A stretch of DNA of 64,000 nucleotides from Arctopsyche grandis (taxonomy: Eukaryota > Arthropoda > Insecta > Trichoptera > Hydropsychidae): assembly GCF_051622035.1 (NCBI RefSeq), contig NC_135361.1, forward strand, positions 27,645,205 through 27,709,204, in the 5' to 3' direction. Positions within the stretch are counted from its first letter, which is position 1; the number at the start of each line of letters is the position of its first letter. Shown one piece after another: positions 1 to 22,203 of the stretch. The position numbers were made by a program, and so were the translations under genes. Under the pieces are notes generated by a model, which made no database searches, was not told the DNA's origin, and saw only the letters and a list, made by a program, of their open reading frames with translations.

Positions 1-120
1 GCAACGTGGAAGATTGAATGAAAATGTCATGAGTCAGCCGTCCGCAACGAGAATACGATGCGCGTCTGCAAGACATTAGAGCTAAAAACGAAAATGTTTC
101 ACATACATACAAAATATTAC

Positions 121-10654
<10,534 letters not shown>

Positions 10655-11117
10655 GGCGGGGGCGGGGGGCGGCGGGGCGCGGCGCGGGACGGTGGGGCGC
10701 GAAGGGGGCGCGGGGCAGGGGGCGGCAGCAGCAGCAGCAGCGCCACGCACTCAAACGCACGCACGCTCACTCGCTCGCTCGCACCACCGCCGACCACCGA
10801 CCACCGACCACCGACTCCGCCCGCTGCCTCACCGACACCTCTACCAACACTCCGGACACCACACACCATTGCTGCCACACTCTCTCTCTCCGATGCGGTG
10901 CAAACGATCGAAAAGCGCCAGACAGACTGAAGCACAGATTAACGACACGTGTACCTTATGCGTGCGCACTGCTCGCACTTTCACGAAGTGAAATCTACTC
11001 GAAGTCCCGACATACCTACCCTGTATACGTTCTGTGCTTCTGATACTTCAGTTCCGAATTTTTCCTTATTAAATTATTAAAAACTCGCCAGAAAGATCCA
11101 ACTTAATTTTAATAATT

Positions 11118-11761
11118 ATGTAAGACAGGGAAGGTATGTTGACCGTATCCCGGTCTAACGAAACACGTGTTGTGTAGTTTGAAAGAGGATCGTTTATTTT
11201 TATTCAATTGGTACTATGGAGGATGAACGAATGAGACGACTGGCATGTTAATGCACGTGTTTATTATATGACAGCTGAAGACAGAGTGAGTAGTGGCTCT
11301 CCGAACCCAGCCGGGGTGGTCCCAACTCGCAGGAAGGCAACCAAACTCGACCATGTCGTATAAGCGAGCCGCCACAGTACAATGGTTATTGTATGTACGA
11401 AGAGGTTTCTTCGGAGATGTGATCTAGTTGAACTATAGAGGCTCACTCTGCCGGTGGAGGTTGCTGCGTTGCTTTATAAACGTTTTGGGTTGAAGTGTGT
11501 CGTGTGCACATCTTTTGTTCTTGGTACTCGCGCTGCCCTAGTTATGCTGCGAGCGTGGTTTTATGGGTTCATACGCCTGGACGTAGTTCGTGGTTTTTAT
11601 GGGTTCAGTGTGCTCTTCCTTTGTTTCCCAGACACGTGTATAGAAACACGTGTCGACCTTTTGACGAGGCGAGCGTGTGCCATGCGTTAATGACTTTCCT
11701 GGATATGTGTCGCAGTGACCTGATGAGATCATTTCAGTTGTACTATATGCCTACAATTACC
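11118..11761. mobile_element. Unclassified element nested in the MITE
   Basis: Interrupts the MITE after ATTTTAATAATT (11106-11117), which recurs at 11762-11773. The relative at 32.8 kb is uninterrupted here. Starts ATGTAAGACAGGG. A diverged second copy lies around 12946-13450 (GACGGGTAAGG and following). The 12-bp flanking repeat may be a shorter duplication plus chance matches. No coding capacity seen. Confidence 0.6.
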
Positions 11762-11849
11762 ATTTTAATAATTGCATCTGTGCACATCGAAAGGTTACTC
11801 GTCATCTGATGTGCAATTTTTCATTCGTGAAGTCGAGAATTGCGTTTAA

Positions 11850-12497
11850 AGGTCTGTTCATACCTAGTCAGCACGTACCGACTTCAGCAAGTATCCGGCC
11901 GTACGAAAAGTATTCTTTGGTACATTTTGTATGGGTATATTCATACCAACCGTCACGTTTACGTCACGGTAGGCCTACAGCACTACCCGACATTTCCTGT
12001 TCATACCTTACAGCAACATCCGTCAACGTATCGTATCCGTTTTTTTGGCCATCGTGGAAATATACACGCGAATTACGTGCCATGAGTCTGCTGCTTTACT
12101 GTTTTGGAACAATTATCGATAGTGAAAGTTGACAGCTGTTCAATCTTTCGACATGGTTTTGGCGCAAATATTTAAAAAAAAAATTAAATTTTTTACGGGA
12201 ATATTTAAAAAAATTTTGTCCATCATCCACAAGCTCCTTATACAATGTCCAAAATTCTCCTTCGGTTTTTTACTCGTAAAAGTACTCGACAATACGACGT
12301 AAGCAATATTGCGCCGTATCTTCATGGCCTGTAATGTATAAGTAAGCCGATTTTGCCTTGAACTCGGCCAAAGTGCTGTGAACGTGACGTGACCGCGACG
12401 TGTAGGTAGATATGAGTAGAAATGTTATAAAATGACATATTTGAAACGGAGTCGTGCAGTGCTGAAGCCGTGCAGTGCTGTTAAATATGAACAGACC
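11850..12497. mobile_element. TTAA-targeting (piggyBac-like) MITE nested in the MITE
   Basis: Flanked by TTAA (11846-11849, 12498-12501), with terminal repeats GGTCTGTTCATA / TATGAACAGACC. The empty site GCGTTTAAAGCAGCC is preserved, in reverse complement, in the copy at 32.8 kb, which proves the insertion and its TTAA duplication. Related to the shorter element at 30172. Confidence 0.78.
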
Positions 12498-12575
12498 TTA
12501 AAGCAGCCATCCAGTTAATCTGTGGTTCAATCTGTCTGGCGCTTTTCGATCGTTTGCACCAAACCCCTCTCTCTC

Positions 12576-14445
12576 TCACATGGCACCACACATTTCTCAT
12601 TGGCACAATCTTCAAAATCGGCGCTGTGGAGTCGTCACAAAAATAGCAACTCCGACTACCACTTAGTTCTCGATTTTAACTATATCAAATTAAATACCTT
12701 CTAATTTTTAATCCTATATGTATCGAGGCATTTAAATACAGTTGTGTGACACTACGGCATACGCTAAACTCAGTGGTGTCACTCTAATGGTTTCCATGAG
12801 TTTCCGGAAACCCGTTGTTAAAAATCAAAAGTTTCCGGAAACCCGTCATTTAATTTAAAAATTCACATAATTTTTTGTCAAATATTATACAAATCTTGAA
12901 AATTTAATAAACTTTCGCTGGTACATTTATTGACTTTATATGTATAAGACGGGTAAGGTTTCGACCGTTTCTCGGCCTATGGAAACTCAATTGAGTTTGA
13001 AAGAAGATTGTTTAGTTTTGTTCAATTGTTACAATGGTTATTGTATGTACGAAGAGGTTGAGTTTCGGAGAAGTGAGCTGATCGAACTCTAGAGGTTCAC
13101 TCTGGTGTTGGGAGCTGGTGCGTCGCTTTATATACGTTCTGGCTTGAAGCGAGCCGCGTGCAGATTGTATTCGTATCCAGGACACGTGTGTTAGAGACAC
13201 GTGTTGACCTGTTTTCGAGGCACGTGTGGTTTATAGCTATGGGGTCACCACCAGGACGTCGTTCGTTTGAGAATGGGGTCGTTTGCCACGCGTAAACGAC
13301 TTTTCAGGCAAGTGTTGCGGTCTCCTGATGACATCACTGTTGGGTTTCGTTCGTTTTACGATCAAGCGATGATCTCTTTCTTCTGGAATGGTCAAAGGGG
13401 ACGTTGCCCTTGAGTTATGCATGTTTGTACAGGATCGATGATGAGATCACTGATTTTGATTCGTAATAGCACAAGTCGTGCTATATTCCTATATATTTTT
13501 AAAATATATTAATATTTGGAGATTCTCCTGACGATTTTACATAGATGTATGTGGTTTTATGCTTAATTTCATTTTTGAAATCAGTGAACTCTCAGTTCGC
13601 CAGTCGCAATCGTTTACAGATACATTTTTATGCATCTCTTCCACATAGTGAAAGTGAGCCTTCATAGATAAAGTGAAAGGGAGTGTCATTTCATTTCATT
13701 ACAGTGATTTATTACACAAGCGTTGGATTGGGACGTCATTAGGAAATAGGGGGGGGGGGGGGGGCAGAGGTGATCATTTCCCATTCCTTATATTTTATCT
13801 ACATAAATGTAATTAAATGAAATAACACGAATCTTTACTAATGAATTCGTTACTAAAATTTTAAGTCAGCAAAAGCTGTAACAAGTGGATCAGAAACTTC
13901 ATAAAAAGCAACCACAAGCTGAGTAAATTTGGTCCCCCCCCCCTTGTAAAAAGCTAAAATAACTTACTTGGCGTTGGAGATGGAAGCTTTCAAAGTGATT
14001 TTAGAAGGGACCCCAAAATGAAAATAATTTTGTGTATGTACTTTATTTTGTTATTCGTCCAACTTCCTATTAGTTTTCGCTGCTGGGGCTCCCAAAATTT
14101 TGATTATGTCTCGAGTCTCACACATACTTAATGCACTGCTGTTTCGGCAGTCTCATACGAGGTCAATATTTACGGGACTACGTGATAATTTTTCTCATAA
14201 AAACCGAGAAATAAGCTACACAAGCTAAAACGACCCAATTCAAGTCAGCTGTTATATGCATTTTGGCACGTGGTACATTTCATTAGGCGATGCACGTCAA
14301 AAGCATTGTTACGATCACGACCGATTTGACAGTTGCTTCAGAGAAAGGTGAAAGTGTAGGTGTGCTGCAGATTTGCGGGGGCGCGAATCGTCCAGGCTGG
14401 ACAGAAGTCTTGATTGTCGACCGACAGGCGTTTCCCCACTCGCTC
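12576..14445. other. Intergenic region between eRF1 upstream repeats and STARD7
   Basis: No gene recognised. Contains a hAT-like fragment (from about 12772, CAGTGGTGTCACTCTAATGG, as at 37806), a diverged copy of the 11118 repeat (about 12946-13450) and a G-homopolymer (about 13750-13764). The STARD7 5'UTR and promoter must lie in the last few hundred bases. Confidence 0.5.
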
Positions 14446-17400
14446 ATGAGCTTCAGGTAACCCTACACCACATCGATTACATCGCACTTGTAACCTTTCA
14501 TTCCACTGGATCTCCATATTTCAATTTGACATTTGGTTTCGTATTGAGGGCTCGAATTAACGCAATTTATTGCGTTTCAATTCCGATCGTCGTTTGTTTT
14601 CATTCATACTTCGCCCGTCCTTTTTGCATAAACATACGCATTTCGCATTATCAATCGATTGGTGTCAACGGGGTCATCTGCAACTTTGTGTTTATATAAA
14701 CTAAATGCGACTTACTATATGAAAATTTACCCTTCACATTGTTCGACATTCGCCAATTTTAACCTTCGACGCAGTTCAATTTCGTCATATGCAAATTTTA
14801 TAGTTCAGTAAAAATTATAATATATTTTTTTTGATTTTTAAATGCTTTTTATTATTACGAAATTATGTTCACAATACATCTTAAATCTATTTTAATAGCT
14901 ACTGATCTACTGATCATTTTCTATTTTACAATTTTAAATTAATTTTGTTAGTAATCATAGTATTATATTATTTTAATGTTAATATGTACAGTGAAATAGG
15001 AAAAAGAGCTCAAAAACCTATTTACAATCTTTATAAATGTTCATAATACATCTAATACATAATATTAATTAAAGACTCTCTAAAGTCGATGACCTAAAGC
15101 AGATTGTGTTTAGGTAATCTGTGTGTTATACCTGAAGGGTATAGACATTTTGTTGTAATCACCGAGACTCTTCACAAGTGTGTTAGTATGGTTATTAGTG
15201 ATTCTGTCATAGAATCTACTGGTTAGTTTGTTAGTAATGTCTGTAACAAACGGAATATTATATATGGCATGCAGTTTTTTCAAGTTAGTATATATGGGTG
15301 TATTATAAATTATTTTTAGGGATTTATTTTGTATTACTTGGGGCTTGGAAAGGTTAGTATTCGAGGCGTAAAATTATAATATAGGGATGAACAATAGAAC
15401 CAAAACATGAAGATATAATTTATTGTGCAATAAAAAATTTTTGTATATGTTTATAATGATTTTATTGTGTTTTAAGGCTATTATGGAACTTAGCTGCCAG
15501 AGGTTTGTCGGCACACATAAGAGCGTCACAATGGACACACCGATTAAAAAGACACAAGACCTCTGGGATTGTAGGCTATTCGAGGAGGGTAAACAGCTCT
15601 CAGTGGATCCTGCGGCGGCTACGTAACGCTTTCGACCGTTACGGCAGAAAAGCCATTGTCCTCTCGGCAACGGGCGTGTACAACGCCACAAAAGATGGTA
15701 AATCGTCACCATTCGATTGGTCCCAGTGCAATATTAACGATGACACACTGCAGGTAAAATCACTGTTTGCAATCGACACGCAGACTGTTGCATTGATGAC
15801 GTTCGACGGTTTCGTTGCAGGACCTGACGGGAGAAATGGGCGAGATGGAGTCGTTGAAAATGGCGACTATCGTTTGCAGCGTCTGTAAAAAGCGGCTTAT
15901 TATTGATAAAGCGCAATCTGGGACCGTTTACTGCAGGTTGGTGTGACAATTTGTCCAAATTATGATTTTTCTCATTGAATTCCGACTTGAAACTGATTAA
16001 ATACTTATAAATTGTATTCATTTGCAGTTTGGCAGTTTTTCTGTCTCATATATGTACATTAGACCAGAGCGAAGAATGCGAATTTTGGATTTGCATTGAT
16101 GGACCTATTGAAAAACTTGCGTTATATCAAGGAAACGTTAAAAAAAATTCAATGATTTTAAACAATGTCCTGTGCCTTCAACCAATCGATTTATCCCGAT
16201 AAAAATTTTGCAAAACATAGAAAAGCCTAGTGAAAAGAGGGTTTTTCTCATATATTTATCTTTTTTTCGAGAATAGTTTTGATTTTTAAATAAAGTAAAC
16301 GCTCAATATTCACAATTTGGAGTTTATTTGAGTCGATTATCATAAGTATTGACTGATAAACGAGAATTCAAACTCGTCGTCTCGCTCAAAAGTCTCCATA
16401 TAAAGCGCGCCGCGCTCGTAATGGGTGTATGTATGGGGGAAGCGTTATTTTCATAAAATCTTATTTTTTTTTAATTTCCCGTGATTGTTTTGTAGATAAA
16501 AGTCGTTTTAAAGCTTCCTTGGGTATATAGCTTTAATTTGAACACAAAAAAATTACAACTGTTATGAAATATATACATATATAGAGTCCAAAATAACATT
16601 TTAGCCGCCAAATATATCTTAAAATTCGTAAGTTTTTGTGTTCAGATAAAGGTATATACTCAAAAAAGCTCCTGGCGACTTTTATTTTCAAAATAATCGT
16701 GGGTAGATGAAAAAAATGACGATTTTCTGAAAAGAACGCTTTCCCCATACAAACACCCATTTTGAGCGCGGCCCGCTTTGTATGGGGACTTTCGAGCGAA
16801 ACGGCGACTTTGAATTTTCGTTCGAAATATATCATAATCGACTCAATTAAGCTGCAATAAATGAATATTAAGCATCTAAACTATTCTCGGAAAAGAATTT
16901 TTTAAAAAACCTATTTTTCTAAAACATTTAATCGGGATAAATCGATTGATTGGAGGCACAGGATAGTTAAAAACCAATGAAATATTTCATTCAATGTTCC
17001 CTTGATGCGATGAAAATTTTTAAAACCTATGAAATTTTTCATTCAATGTTCCCTGCAATGAAAATTTTCTACTAAGTCCATCGATGAAAATCAAAAATTC
17101 ACGTTTTTTTCGCTCCTAATGTATGTACATATTTAATTAATCTCGTTTGTTATATTTGCTTTGCATGGCTTTTTTATGTATTAAAGTGTAATTTGTTAAT
17201 ATCGTTTCAGTTGTGCAAACAATAAAGCCATAGTTGATCCAAAAACTGGATGGCATCCGTTTCTTGAAGACAAAGATATTATCATATGGCGGAAGGAACA
17301 AGAAGGTGGAGGTGGACTCTTTGCTTACAAAGGTTTCAATGTTGATTTGACTTATGCTATGATATTGAATATTTTCTTTTGAATCTGATGGATCATGTTT

Positions 17401-20062
17401 ATTAACTGTCGCTCGTTTTTTCGATAATTTAGTATACGGACGGTACAGCGAGGTAACGGCTGAAGATTTCTTAGCAATGCACATAGATACTAAGTATTGG
17501 CAGTCTTGGGACAGTTCGGCGCTATCCGTACGAACGTTGGATAACAAGTACGATCATCTTGGAGGGCAATGTGTTATACACTGGGAAATGCTTTGGCCTG
17601 TCAGTATTACAAACTTTCTTGCTTGTCAGCTGCCGTCTTGACGTTTGTTGTATGTGTTTTGTTGTTGTAGAGATTTTTCACCAATCGGGACTACGTCTAT
17701 CTCAGACGATACGCGTATTTAAGCGATACTTCAAACCGCGTAAATAGAAACGGGGAAGAAAGCAAGTCAACAAGGTTTGTCGAAAGCTCTAATTCAGACA
17801 CGAACAGGGGAATACGTAACAATGAAAAGATGATTGTGATAACGTCTAGATCTTGTGATCATCCCAACGTACCCGAGAACAGCTCGGCTTATAGAGTTAA
17901 AAAATATTGGAGCAATTTGGTTATATCACCTTTTATAGCTTCGGACAAGGTATTTATCAAACATATTGCGTCCTTAAATCACAATAGTGATGTGACGTTA
18001 CACCCAATACATGAAAATGCTAAAAATATGCTTACTTCATATATGATGTAATGCTTTTTAATGCCTAGTTCATATATGATGTAAGCTTTTTTCATGATAG
18101 TACTCCAATTAACTCTTTCAATTTTAAGTACCTTTGGTTTTTAATTTGTTTCTATATAGAAATATGAACAAAATTGCTCTAATAGTTCAAACCAACCAAC
18201 TTTTAGAGTTGTCGCCATTGTGTTTTAAGGACGCTTAATACAGAATTGATTCATATAATGTTCATATATGTACACATGTATGCAGAAAGAATAACTTTAT
18301 TTCTGATTTTAGCCCGGAATTGAATTTAGTTTGACATATTTTGACGATCCTGGAGCAAATATTCCTTCCTCGTTGCAAGCTTGGGTAGCTGGTCAAGGGA
18401 TGCCTGACTTTTTAGCTAGAATGAGAAAAGCTGCAGCTGTATATAAAAAAGTTATGAAAAACAATGCAAACAGCAATCATACAGTACTGGTAAACATAAA
18501 TGCGTGTGTAAAAATTAATACATATGTATGTAGTTGTACTAGAATCAGTTATGCAATATTTTGTGAACATTTCAGAAGCCACATTCGGAAGTACAGATAC
18601 CGTCGACGCAACCAGATGTTTTGGTTAATCTTGCAGCGAAATGTGAAGATACAGTTAAAACGGCGAACGATAAGCAGGTTAAAATTAATTTTAATTTCAA
18701 ATTTGTGTATAATGGTTCCGCGACATATCGCTCACTAAACTAACGATCAATGACAAAACGTGCATGACGTATCGCTAACGCAACAAAACTTTCAAGGACA
18801 TAATACTCACAAATAAAACGCTCACGCGACATAACATTCACAGATAAAACGCTCATGAGACAAACTCCCACGCGGCAAGACGCTCACGCATTCGTACATA
18901 TAAAAACGTTATTTTGTACAGCAAAATTAATCCAAAGTTCGAATTTACTCATTATCCTATCACAGATTAATAAATAAAATATATATCAGATAAACCAGTT
19001 TAATCTCATGTGTTGTCGCATGAGCGTTATGTCGTGCGCGTTGTGTTGTTGTGTCCATGAGCGTTTTGTCGTGACACCGTATATCATATATTGAACAACC
19101 AAAAAATATACCGAAGCGATGACTGATTAAGCTTTACTAAGTTTGACCCACTGAATTCGAATATGACATTGATTTTTGTTAGTTTGCTCTCATTGGTGAG
19201 ATATGAGCGCTTAAAAAGATTTGAAATTTTTACAGCTTTTTGACTTTTGCAGTATTTAACTCAAAATCCAGAAAACCAATCCTTATAAACATGGTAAAGT
19301 GAAAAATTAGTGAAATAAGCTCATAATATCATGGAAAAAAATGTATGTATATATATAGTATGTTTTTGATTTAAAAAAATTCGCTAGATAACTAATTATT
19401 TTGAAGCAATTAAAAATCACAATCAATAGAAGAAACATCTGACTATTGATTCCAATACTCAATATTGGCACAGCAATATTAGATTTTGAGTATTAAAGAC
19501 TGTAAAAGATATTAAAGACTGCAAAAGGAAAAAAACTGTAAAAACTGAGCATTTTTTTGAACGCTCGTATCTGGTAAGCAAGAGCAAACCAACAAAAATC
19601 ATTGTCATATTCTAATTATAAATAATTTTATATTCACAGTATGACAATTCTACAGAAGAGTTTTTAAACTTGATCAATGGAAAGTCGTCTAATGTCGAAG
19701 AAAACTCCAAGAAAGTGAGCGAAAATGTACCTGAAGAAGCAGTACAGTATACGACGTTTGCCGACGCTAATTTGATCAATCCTGCTAAAGAAGATGTGGA
19801 AGCGGCTAAGCAGACTGCGGAAGAGATTAAATCTAATGTTGAACAAAATCAACTCGAAAATCATATTTTAGACGAACAGAACGTCGAATCGCTTCCCGAG
19901 GAACCGAAGATGGATTTCGTCAGCAACAAACATGCCAAGGAGGCTCCACCCTCACAAAACCAGGAGAGTGTAGCTTCGGAAAACCAAGAAAAACCCTCGA
20001 ATCAAACGCAAAACAACAATTACAACTATTGGCACTTTTGGCCGTTGTACTATTTTGCTTGA
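14446..20062 (+). CDS. STARD7: StAR-related lipid transfer protein 7-like (START domain), complete
   Basis: STARD7 binds phosphatidylcholine and carries it to mitochondria. Nine coding exons: 14446-14456, 15477-15753, 15821-15936, 17211-17332, 17433-17599, 17671-17949, 18313-18489, 18576-18677, 19640-20062. These give 1674 nt (557 residues) with every junction in phase. The tiny first exon encodes MSF plus two bases; I chose it because it joins the only open frame of exon 2 to an ATG through CAG|GTAACC. Residues 1-60 are Arg-rich and low in acids, fitting a mitochondrial presequence. The START domain spans about 150-385 (YKVYGRYSEVTAEDF, NRDYVYLRRYA, RSCDHPNVPENSSAYRVKKYW, FSLTYFDDPGA, GMPDFL). 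A C-x2-C-x15-C-x-C cluster sits at residues 115-136, before the START domain. The tail (about 420-557) is acidic and Gln/Asn-rich and ends in an aromatic run. The human protein is about 370 residues; the extra length is mostly the tail. Confidence 0.93.
16058..17120. repeat. Long inverted-repeat (fold-back) element in a STARD7 intron
   Basis: The left end (TTAGACCAGAGCGAAGAATG) and right end (CGCTCCTAATG) are inverted and imperfect. Symmetry continues inward: ATCGATTTATCCCGAT (about 16188) against ATCGGGATAAATCGATTGAT (about 16930). The inner CTATTCTCGG and GACTCAATT words also pair. No transposase seen. Fills most of the intron 15937-17210. Confidence 0.6.
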
Positions 20063-21218
20063 CTAATGTAATATAATTTTTTTCCTATAAATTTTGTATA
20101 TAGATTTGTCTTTTTTTAATATTGTAAAAAGTATGACTTTGCAATTAAACAAACTAGTCTCGTAAGGATCACCAGTGTAACCTTCCAACTGCCGTTATTG
20201 AATAATTGGCTGATATTTATTTCATTTTAGACTATTTTACGCATAATTGAAACGGTCGAATGGTATCTTTAATCAATTAGGGCAAAAATTCCATCGATAT
20301 AAATCGAAAAGAATAGTATTGAAAAGGAAAATGTTTGACACATACATATAATAATCTACCTCGAATTGACAATTTTTTTTTTACAATAGTGGTTTTTATA
20401 AAAATGAATATTTTTTAATGTGTGCAATATTATGTATAACTTATCAAATTTTAAGCCATGTTTTCACTCGAGAATCATTCGAATTCAAGTGTACATTTAT
20501 AATATTATATGCGACACATTTTTCTTCAACTTTCCTAAACAGTAGTTGGATTACATATACATATGTATTGCAGTTCGAGTCAATCTGCAAATCTAAAAAA
20601 TATAAATCAATTAATTTAAAACCATTACAGATAAAGGTTGAAACCTTGCTTTGGATGTACATAGTTACATATTAGTTGTCAGAAAAGACGATTTTTCTAT
20701 TGCAAATTTACACACATATGTAAATAGACTTGGCTCGTTCTAGTATGCAGCATTGAAACTATGTAAGTTCTTGTTTATCTGATTTTCCTGCAATTGTAGG
20801 AGGTCAGACGTTTACTGTTCTGGTCTATATATAATGCTAGAAATGGTTGAGACGGTTTTAGAATGATTGGATATTTCCAAAACTTTGTTATTAATATGTA
20901 GACGTACGTTTTGCTAATACCTGTACAAATTTTTAATTAATATACTCGACATACATACTTTCATTACCAATTTTCAGCTCTGTATATGTACATACAAGTA
21001 CAAGAAAACGATAATAATTTTTTTTTTACATTTATTTCAACGACAAACAATCATTATATATGTATGTAGGTGCAAAATGTGTTGTTTTCATATAATTAAC
21101 CTTAAACAAAAAATGTTATAGTCTGTTTTTAACATATACAGTTGAATTATTGTAGTTACGATTAGTCACCATTCTTAACAAATGTAATATAAATCAATTT
21201 CAATCTTACATACATACA
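20063..21218. other. STARD7 3' flank and AT-rich intergenic DNA
   Basis: Contains the STARD7 3'UTR (extent unclear; no clear AATAAA soon after the stop) and AT-rich sequence with TACATATGTA-type microsatellite words. Nothing else recognised. Confidence 0.5.
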
Positions 21219-21509
21219 TGTGGGTGGAATTCCTGAATAGATGACGCTATTCAGGACCACGATGGGATGTGGCGGTGGAATTGAAGATCAAACACGTGCG
21301 TTTTCAGTCATGTTGTTTATTAAAACGACACCACGCGGTGGTTTAACGACCAACCGCCCCCAGTGGAAGGTTAACTTCTACTAACTGTAAAATAGCGGTC
21401 CTTTCGCGCCCTCTGCCACTTTTCCATCCCCCTCCCTACAATCGGTCGTAACATACCCTTTCTCAGCCATAGCCCATACATCAGCCTTTCGTTCAATCCC
21501 AACACTACA
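21219..21509 (-). repeat. 3' LTR of the gag-only element
   Basis: 291 bp, TG...CA ends. Same length and apparently the same sequence as 24057-24347. Confidence 0.9.
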
Positions 21510-22203
21510 ACTCGGCCTTTCCTGACCACAAACCTGCCCTCAGGTTTCTCTCACCTGCCGGGCCATTCCTCAATCATATTACACATAATTTTCAGACATA
21601 CTTCTCAATAATCCCAGACATACTTCACAGTAGTCTTCAACATACTCCACAATAATCTCAAACTTACTCCACAGTAACCTTAAACATATTTCAGTATCAT
21701 ATCAATTTTTCACGTTTCAATACAATTCAATCTTCAAAAAAGTTACACACAGATCATCACAATTAAAGTTACACATAAATCATCACAATTGCAATTTAAA
21801 ATCATTACAAAAAATACATAGCATTAAAATCAACACCTTCACATCGGAAACAAATCACATTTTAAAATCATTACAGGAAATACATAGCATTAAAATTAAC
21901 ACCTTTACATCGGAAACAAATCACATTTTAAAACATCACTAGAATTACATTTCAATACAATTATCTCATATTCTTCTAGGCATGTGACCAAATTAAAACA
22001 TTATTCAACATACCAAACACTCGCCAAAACATGAAAACACTAGAATAATCAATAAAACATTAACAATATTTCAAATCTTAACTACTAACAAAATAAAACA
22101 ATAATCAAATATCATGTAAGGCTTAACTAAAACCCTTCCGGGTACTCCACTTATTCTCCAATTCGCTGACACACACTTCACTTCAATCGGCACAACCTAA
22201 ACA

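Larger units (their letters stand above)
10891..12566. mobile_element. Mutator-like MITE with two nested insertions, upstream of eRF1
   Basis: Ends CGATGCGGTGCAAACGATCG and (right side) CGATCGTTTGCACCAAACCC are inverted repeats. Perfect 9-bp duplications CTCTCTCTC flank it (10882-10890, 12567-12575). The uninterrupted relative at 32766-33123 is 358 bp, so about 1.3 kb here is inserted DNA. A 9-bp target duplication with long TIRs fits the Mutator superfamily. Its left end lies only about 240 bp upstream of the eRF1 start codon. Confidence 0.78.

Noticed and set aside
14373-14699. 108-codon plus-strand frame upstream of STARD7
   Set aside because: It reads through the donor at 14457. Only MSF plus two bases (14446-14456) joins the STARD7 frame; the rest is intron or 5'UTR.
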